From: Niallia sp. FSL W8-0635
GTDB taxonomy: Bacteria; Bacillota; Bacilli; Bacillales; Cytobacillaceae
DNA: 64,000 nt
Direction of reading: 5' to 3'
NCBI RefSeq assembly: GCF_038007965.1
Contig: NZ_JBBOYD010000001.1
Location: 3,140,501 to 3,204,500, forward strand
The position numbers and the translations under genes were made by a program. The stretch's first letter is position 1. Each line of letters begins with the position of its first letter. Positions 59,051 to 64,000 of the stretch are shown in pieces. The notes beneath the pieces are model-generated. The model searched no databases, was not told the DNA's origin, and was given only the letters and a program-made list of their open reading frames with translations.

Positions 59051-59146
59051 ACCTTCACCCCTTAAAACATCTTTTTATATTTTTACCGTTACGGATTATT
59101 ATTTGCTTTGAAACAAATTCTTCTTTTTTCAACAGTTATGTATTGA

Positions 59147-59155
59147 ATTGTATCA
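59147..59155 (-). promoter_or_regulatory. Candidate extended -10 promoter of clpX
   Basis: Minus-strand TGATACAAT, a TGn extended -10, about 97 bp upstream of the clpX ATG. The -35 match is poor, as is allowed for extended -10 promoters. Confidence 0.4.
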
Positions 59156-59367
59156 CATGATGGTAATGTACAGGAAATAATACAACTCAGGTTGTTCAGT
59201 CCTCTATCATCCAATAACGGTAAAATGTATGTACTTCCTTAAGCATAACCAGATTTCACTTCTTTAAATCTGGAAATATTATCTCTTTGTTTGTCTGTAT
59301 ATTCCTGTACAGATAGAGTAACTTATATTATAGTTACCCATATTATATGTTATTTAACACTAATATA

Positions 59368-59400
59368 AAACTAAGGCACGAAATAGTCGCGCCTTAGTTT
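59368..59400 (-). terminator. Terminator of tig
   Basis: Perfect 10-bp stem AAACTAAGGC (59368-59377) with GCCTTAGTTT (59391-59400), T-rich on both exits. Confidence 0.92.
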
Positions 59401-59416
59401 TTTTCACTTACTTCTA

Positions 59417-60703
59417 TTATGCAACAGTTTTGCTGTTTTCTACAAGGAAATCGATTGCTTTTCTCATTTTTATATCCATTTGTAAGTTCTCAACGCCACC
59501 TAGAGCTTGTTTAATAGCATCTACTGGCATGTTGTACATTTGAGACATATTTTCAAGTTCAGCATTTACTTCTTCTTCTGTTACTTCGATGTTTTCAGCA
59601 GCTACAATTGCTTCAAGAGTCAAGTTAGAACGAACACGTTTTGCAGCATCTTCCTTCATTTGATCTTTTAACGCAGCTTCATCTTGACCAGAGAATTGGA
59701 AGTATAATTCAAGGTTCATTCCTTGCATTTGAAGGCGTTGTTCGAATTCGTTCATCATACGATCAATTTCTGTATCGATCATCGCAGACGGGATATCAAT
59801 TGTTGCATTTTCAGATGCTTTTTCTACAACTGTATCACGAACTGTATGCTCTGCTTGATGTTTTTTATCGTTTTCTAAACGTGTTTTAATTTTTTCTTTT
59901 AAATCAGCTAATGTTTCAGCTTCTTCGTCTACATCTTTCGCAAACTCATCATCTAATTCAGGAAGTTCTTTTCCTTTGATTTCATGAACTGTTACTTTGA
60001 ATGTAGCAGGCTTTCCAGCTAAATCTTCAGCATGGTATTCTTCTGGGAATGTTACTTCAACTTCTGTTGATGCACCAGTAGCAACTCCTACTAATTTCTC
60101 TTCAAAGCCAGGAATAAATTGACCTGAACCAAGTTCTAATGAGAAGTTTTCAGCAGTTCCGCCTTCAAAAGCAACTCCATCTTGGAATCCTTCGAAGTCC
60201 ATAACAACTGTATCTCCTAATTGAGCAGTACCTTCTTCTTTTACTACTAACTCAGCTTGTTTTTCTTGCAATGCTTTAATTTCTGCTTCTACTTCTTCCT
60301 CTGTAACAGTTGTTTCCACAGCTGGTACTTCTAAACCTTTGTACTCACCTAGTGTTACTTCAGGCTTCACTGTAACAGTTGCTTTGAAAATTAATGCTTT
60401 TCCTTTTTCGATTTGTTCTACATCGATTTCAGGACGATCAACTGGATCAATTCCAGTCTCTTCAATTGCATTTGCATAAGCTTCTGGTAAAAGAATATCG
60501 ATTGCATCTTGGTATAAAGATTCAACACCAAAACGTTGTTCAAACATTCCACGTGGAATTCTACCTTTACGGAATCCTGGAATATTTACTTGCTTTACTA
60601 CTTTTTTAAATGCTAAATCTAAACCTTCGTTTAATTTTTCTGCATCTAATTCAATTGTAAGAACACCACGGTTCCCTTCTAAAACTTCCCATTTAGCTGA
60701 CAT
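59417..60703 (-). CDS. tig: Trigger factor
   Basis: 428 residues from the ATG at 60701-60703, behind GGAGGG; the upstream Met (60724) precedes that site. Ribosome-binding N-domain with the [17 protein letters not shown] signature (residues ~44-60), FKBP-type PPIase domain (~160-245, [21 protein letters not shown]) and C-terminal chaperone arms. Binds L23 at the exit tunnel and shields nascent chains. Confidence 0.97.
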   Translation of the reverse strand: MSAKWEVLEGNRGVLTIELDAEKLNEGLDLAFKKVVKQVNIPGFRKGRIPRGMFEQRFGVESLYQDAIDILLPEAYANAIEETGIDPVDRPEIDVEQIEKGKALIFKATVTVKPEVTLGEYKGLEVPAVETTVTEEEVEAEIKALQEKQAELVVKEEGTAQLGDTVVMDFEGFQDGVAFEGGTAENFSLELGSGQFIPGFEEKLVGVATGASTEVEVTFPEEYHAEDLAGKPATFKVTVHEIKGKELPELDDEFAKDVDEEAETLADLKEKIKTRLENDKKHQAEHTVRDTVVEKASENATIDIPSAMIDTEIDRMMNEFEQRLQMQGMNLELYFQFSGQDEAALKDQMKEDAAKRVRSNLTLEAIVAAENIEVTEEEVNAELENMSQMYNMPVDAIKQALGGVENLQMDIKMRKAIDFLVENSKTVA

Positions 60704-60919
60704 ACTATAATTTCCCTCCAACAATCTATTCTACTTTTTCATTACTTCTACTTAAAGTATAGATAAACTTCTTTCCTATTGTTTGATAGCTTATTCCAAC
60801 GAAATAGAACGCAACCTAATTAAGGCAGAAAGTTATCTAGTAAGAAATATGCATCTTCGCATTTTCTAAATGCAACCATTACATTATATCATAGGTTCTA
60901 GTTGTTTCAACATCCTTGC

Positions 60920-61939
60920 CTAAATATTAGGATAAGAAATTTGCTCTAGTTGATAAATAAATGATTTTGCTTGGTTAAAATTATCCTCATTCACTTCATA
61001 TAAATCAAGGATTTCTCGTGAATCTTCTTGTCCGAAATACTCATTTACAACAGCATGATAGGATGCCGCCCATGTTTGCATATTATCATCTTCTAGCACT
61101 AATGGATAGAGCAAAAAAAATTGTCGTTCCAATAGCATTTTAATATTTTCAAATAAAACAGGATCATTGCTTTCTACGTAATCGATAAGTATTGAAATTA
61201 TTTTTTTGTATTGCTCCTGCTCTTTCATATCCTCTAAATCTGTTGGTTTTACGGTTAAGCTGCGGTTAAATTTATGAATGACTACTTCTTTTTCATATTC
61301 TTGCTCTCTTAATATATTAATTAACATCGTTTTTAAAAATGGATTTTTTCCATCGTCCTGAAGAAACTGTGTTACTTCTTCTATTGAAGCACGAATGTTC
61401 TGGCTAGACATTTTTGCAATGAGAAGCATTTGTTCCTGTGGATCTTCTATTCCCATTAAATCCCCTTTAACACCTATGGGCTCTTCTCTAAAATCATCCT
61501 TTTCCGTCATAGGGGAAGAGTCTGCCATTCTCCTACTAAATGTAAGCATTCTAGAAAAGTGCTCTATTTTATTTGCTGGAATTTGATGATCTTCAAGCAA
61601 AACTTCAATCGTTGTAACAATTTCTTCATATTCATGTAGCTGGACAAGAATCATGATATATAAATCTAACACGTATATATAGTCTCCCTGCCCCGCTTTC
61701 AACATTTCTTTTGCTAAATGTTTTGCCTGATCCAATAAACCTAGTTCGTAATAAGAAAGAATTAATCCAATATTAATATCATTATGAAAGGGATTTCTCT
61801 CTTTTGCTTCTTCTAAATAAGAAATAGCCTCTTTAAATCGCTTTTCTTGGATTGCATCTAACCCTTTTTGTAATAAACGCTTATCTAAATCGGGAAAAAA
61901 AATAACATTATCTTTTTTTTCCTGCTCCCGTTTCTTCAT
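60920..61939 (-). CDS. ysoA: TPR-repeat protein YsoA
   Basis: 339 residues, soluble, no signal peptide. At least two tetratricopeptide-like units at ~22-95 (KGLDAIQEKRFKEAISYLEEAKERNP, IGLILSYYELGLLDQAKHLAKEML), then helical repeats. Function unknown in B. subtilis as well. Its place between tig and leuD gives the name. Confidence 0.85.
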   Translation of the reverse strand: MKKREQEKKDNVIFFPDLDKRLLQKGLDAIQEKRFKEAISYLEEAKERNPFHNDINIGLILSYYELGLLDQAKHLAKEMLKAGQGDYIYVLDLYIMILVQLHEYEEIVTTIEVLLEDHQIPANKIEHFSRMLTFSRRMADSSPMTEKDDFREEPIGVKGDLMGIEDPQEQMLLIAKMSSQNIRASIEEVTQFLQDDGKNPFLKTMLINILREQEYEKEVVIHKFNRSLTVKPTDLEDMKEQEQYKKIISILIDYVESNDPVLFENIKMLLERQFFLLYPLVLEDDNMQTWAASYHAVVNEYFGQEDSREILDLYEVNEDNFNQAKSFIYQLEQISYPNI

Positions 61940-62090
61940 CCTTTTAACCGCCTATACATTCTTTTTGTTGCTAGTGTAGCCTTTTTTCTAAATGGATGCA
62001 ACCTAGACTTTTCATTATCATCTCTCCATACCGCCCTAAGATGCTCCATTTAGTTCCCAGTAAAAAAAACAATATCTATTAAAATAGTCA

Positions 62091-62132
62091 AGACCTTAAG
62101 AAAGACAGGAAAACCTGTTTTTCTTAAGGTCT
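62091..62132 (-). terminator. Terminator of the leu operon
   Basis: 19-bp stem with one G-U pair (62091-62109 with 62114-62132) around AAAA, 20 bp past the leuD stop. It is T-rich on the plus strand exit too. Confidence 0.85.
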
Positions 62133-62151
62133 TTTTGTAGAAAGCTATTAG

Positions 62152-62742
62152 CTAATTTTGTGTACCGACTTTTTCGTAGTCTGCTATTTTATCACTGTAT
62201 TGAAGAGTAATTTCGATTTCATCCCAACCATTCGTCAGCATCTTCTTCCAATAAGGATGGATAGTAAATGTCGCAGAAAATCCTTGGTCATCCTCCACTT
62301 TTTCTTCTTCTAAATTAATATGAAGATAATAGGGTTGATTTTGTGCTGTCTTTAAAAGATACTCGACTTCGTCTGTATGTAATTGAATCGGAAGCATTCC
62401 ATTTTTCAAACAGTTTTGATAAAAAATATCCGCAAAGGATGGGGAAATTACAACAGAAAATCCAAAATCCTGGAGAGCCCATGGTGCGTGCTCTCTGGAT
62501 GACCCACAACCAAAGTTTTTATTAGCTATTAATATGGAAGCCCCTTGATTCTCCGGAAAGTTCAGTTCAAATTCAGGATTGGGTTCTCCATTTTTCAAAT
62601 AGCGCCAGTCAAAAAAAGCAAATCTGCCAAAACCTGTCTTTTCAATACGCTTTAAAAATTGCTTAGGAATAATTTGATCTGTATCTACATTTACTCGATC
62701 CATTGCTACTGCTTTTTCATAAAGCTTCTTAAAACCACTCAC
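62152..62742 (-). CDS. leuD: 3-isopropylmalate dehydratase small subunit
   Basis: 196 residues, starting at GTG (62740-62742) behind AAGGAGGAAG. Signature NVDTDQIIPKQFLKRIEKTGFGRFAFFDWRY and the active-site loop GCGSSREHAPWAL. With LeuC it isomerises 2- to 3-isopropylmalate in leucine synthesis. 14 bp downstream of leuC. Confidence 0.98.
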   Translation of the reverse strand: MSGFKKLYEKAVAMDRVNVDTDQIIPKQFLKRIEKTGFGRFAFFDWRYLKNGEPNPEFELNFPENQGASILIANKNFGCGSSREHAPWALQDFGFSVVISPSFADIFYQNCLKNGMLPIQLHTDEVEYLLKTAQNQPYYLHINLEEEKVEDDQGFSATFTIHPYWKKMLTNGWDEIEITLQYSDKIADYEKVGTQN

Positions 62743-62756
62743 AACCGCTTCCTCCT

Positions 62757-64000
62757 TTACGTTGTCGCTTGTAATTCTGCATTCATTTTTCGAATATCCA
62801 CAAATCTTCCATTTAATGCCGCAGCTGCTGCCATTGCAGGGCTAACTAAATGAGTTCTGGCACCCGCACCTTGCCGCCCTTCGAAATTACGATTGGAAGT
62901 AGAAGCACAATGTTCTCCACTCGGAACTACATCATTATTCATACTTAAACACATGCTACAGCCTGCATCTCGCCATTCAAAACCAGCTTCTACAAATAGC
63001 TTATCCAGCTCTTCTTGTTCGGCCTGTTTTTTTACTTTTTGGGAGCCTGGTACAACTAGCGCCCGTACTCCTGGATATACCTTTTTCCCTTTAATCATAC
63101 TTGCTGCTTGTCGTAAATCTTCTATTCTAGAATTCGTACAAGAACCTATAAACACATGCTGAATTGCGATATCCGTAATAGCCATTCCTTCTTTTAGCCC
63201 CATATACTGTAGGGAAATATGTAAGGCACGGCGATCTGTTTCATCTTGAAAATTATCTGCTGAAGGAATCTTCTCATCTACTTTAGCAGTCATAGAAGGG
63301 TTCGTACCCCAACTCACCATTGGCGCAATATCATTTCCATCAATCATAATAACTTTATCGTAATATGCATCTTCGTCAGAAACTAAATCACGCCATTCTT
63401 CCACTACTTTCTCCCAGTTCACTGGTGCGTGTTTTCTACCTTTTAAATAAGAAAAAGTCGTTTCATCTGGACAAATTAACCCTGCACGCGCCCCACCTTC
63501 AATGGACATATTACAAATAGTTAATCTTTCTTCCATCGAAAGGTTGCGAATAACATCCCCAGTATATTCAATAACATGGCCAGTTCCAAAATTAACTCCG
63601 TATTTAGAAAGTATATAAAGAATGACATCTTTTGCATTTACACCCTGTGCAAGCATTCCATTAATCTCTATTTTTAACGTTTTTGGTCTAGTTTGCCAAA
63701 GTGTTTGTGTTGCAAGAACATGCTCTACTTCACTTGTACCTATTCCAAAAGCAAGGGCTCCAAAAGCTCCATGTGTTGATGTATGACTATCCCCACAAAC
63801 GATTGTTTTTCCAGGCTGTGTTAATCCCAGTTCAGGACCAATTACATGAACAATCCCTTGTTCAGGACTATCTAGACCTGCTAAAGGAATATTAAATTCC
63901 AAACAGTTTTTTTCCAAGGTAGTCATCTGATTCAAAGCAATTTCATCATCTATTTTAAAGCGGTTAATGGTTGGTACATTATGATCCATTGTTGCAAATG
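62757..64000 (-). CDS. leuC: 3-isopropylmalate dehydratase large subunit (5' end beyond window)
   Basis: The frame runs to the window edge, giving about 414 residues; roughly 60 N-terminal residues of a ~470-residue LeuC are missing, since the edge reads [14 protein letters not shown], an internal LeuC motif. 4Fe-4S cysteines are in FIGSCTNSR and GCSMCLS. Also [26 protein letters not shown] and [12 protein letters not shown]. The Met at 63989 is internal, not the start. Confidence 0.97.
   Translation of the reverse strand, partial: FATMDHNVPTINRFKIDDEIALNQMTTLEKNCLEFNIPLAGLDSPEQGIVHVIGPELGLTQPGKTIVCGDSHTSTHGAFGALAFGIGTSEVEHVLATQTLWQTRPKTLKIEINGMLAQGVNAKDVILYILSKYGVNFGTGHVIEYTGDVIRNLSMEERLTICNMSIEGGARAGLICPDETTFSYLKGRKHAPVNWEKVVEEWRDLVSDEDAYYDKVIMIDGNDIAPMVSWGTNPSMTAKVDEKIPSADNFQDETDRRALHISLQYMGLKEGMAITDIAIQHVFIGSCTNSRIEDLRQAASMIKGKKVYPGVRALVVPGSQKVKKQAEQEELDKLFVEAGFEWRDAGCSMCLSMNNDVVPSGEHCASTSNRNFEGRQGAGARTHLVSPAMAAAAALNGRFVDIRKMNAELQATT

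Larger units (their letters stand above)
59051..59416. other. tig-clpX intergenic region
   Basis: 366 bp. It contains the tig terminator (59368-59400) and a candidate extended -10 for clpX (59147-59155). No ORF seen. Confidence 0.6.

Overview
The window is about 64 kb of AT-rich chromosome from an endospore-forming Bacillaceae. The evidence is the set of sporulation genes (safA, spo0B, spoIVFA/FB, spoIIB, spoVID, ysxE, lonB), strong AGGAGG-type ribosome binding sites, frequent TTG and GTG starts, and a gene order that follows the Bacillus subtilis safA-to-leuC stretch. Species cannot be fixed from the sequence alone. Almost all genes lie on the minus strand. The exceptions are nadR, three prepilin genes, a deacetylase plus a binding-protein gene, and one small membrane protein gene.

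Layout from left to right. 1-3750: safA (3' end cut by the window, with a 72-bp tandem repeat), divergent nadR, then pheA and pheB. 3948-10906: obg and spo0B; the rplU-prp-rpmA ribosomal operon with a leader structure; an RNase E/G gene; spoIVFA-spoIVFB. 11049-17472: minCD and mreBCD, here separated by about 760 bp and a strong hairpin, then radC and maf. 17714-31831: spoIIB followed by a complete type IV pilus locus. Minus-strand genes encode an unknown membrane protein, a VanW/G5-like protein, PilB, PilT, PilC, major pilin, prepilin peptidase, PilM, PilN and PilO. Three plus-strand genes encode minor prepilins, the last a large GspK/PilX-like protein with a predicted beta-solenoid. 31835-38291: a membrane GAF-GGDEF diguanylate cyclase, folC, and valS with a T-box leader. 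38449-40893: ysxE and spoVID. 41192-44438: a polysaccharide deacetylase and an ABC transporter whose binding protein converges on its permease and ATPase. 44594-51078: the haem operon hemA-X-C-D-B-L with a PerR-like operator. 51452-64000: a small membrane protein, engB (ysxC), lonA, lonB, clpX, tig, a TPR protein (ysoA), leuD and leuC (5' end cut).

Functional groups. SafA and SpoVID are known partners in spore-coat encasement. SpoIVFA/FB activate the mother-cell sigma factor K. Lon, LonB, ClpX, trigger factor and EngB form a protein quality-control and ribosome-assembly block. The most notable accessory system is the type IV pilus locus, which sits between spoIIB and folC where B. subtilis has only the prepilin peptidase gene comC. 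It includes the retraction ATPase PilT, a PilB with an MshEN-like (c-di-GMP-binding family) N-terminus, an adjacent diguanylate cyclase lacking the usual inhibitory site, and a candidate pilus-tip protein.
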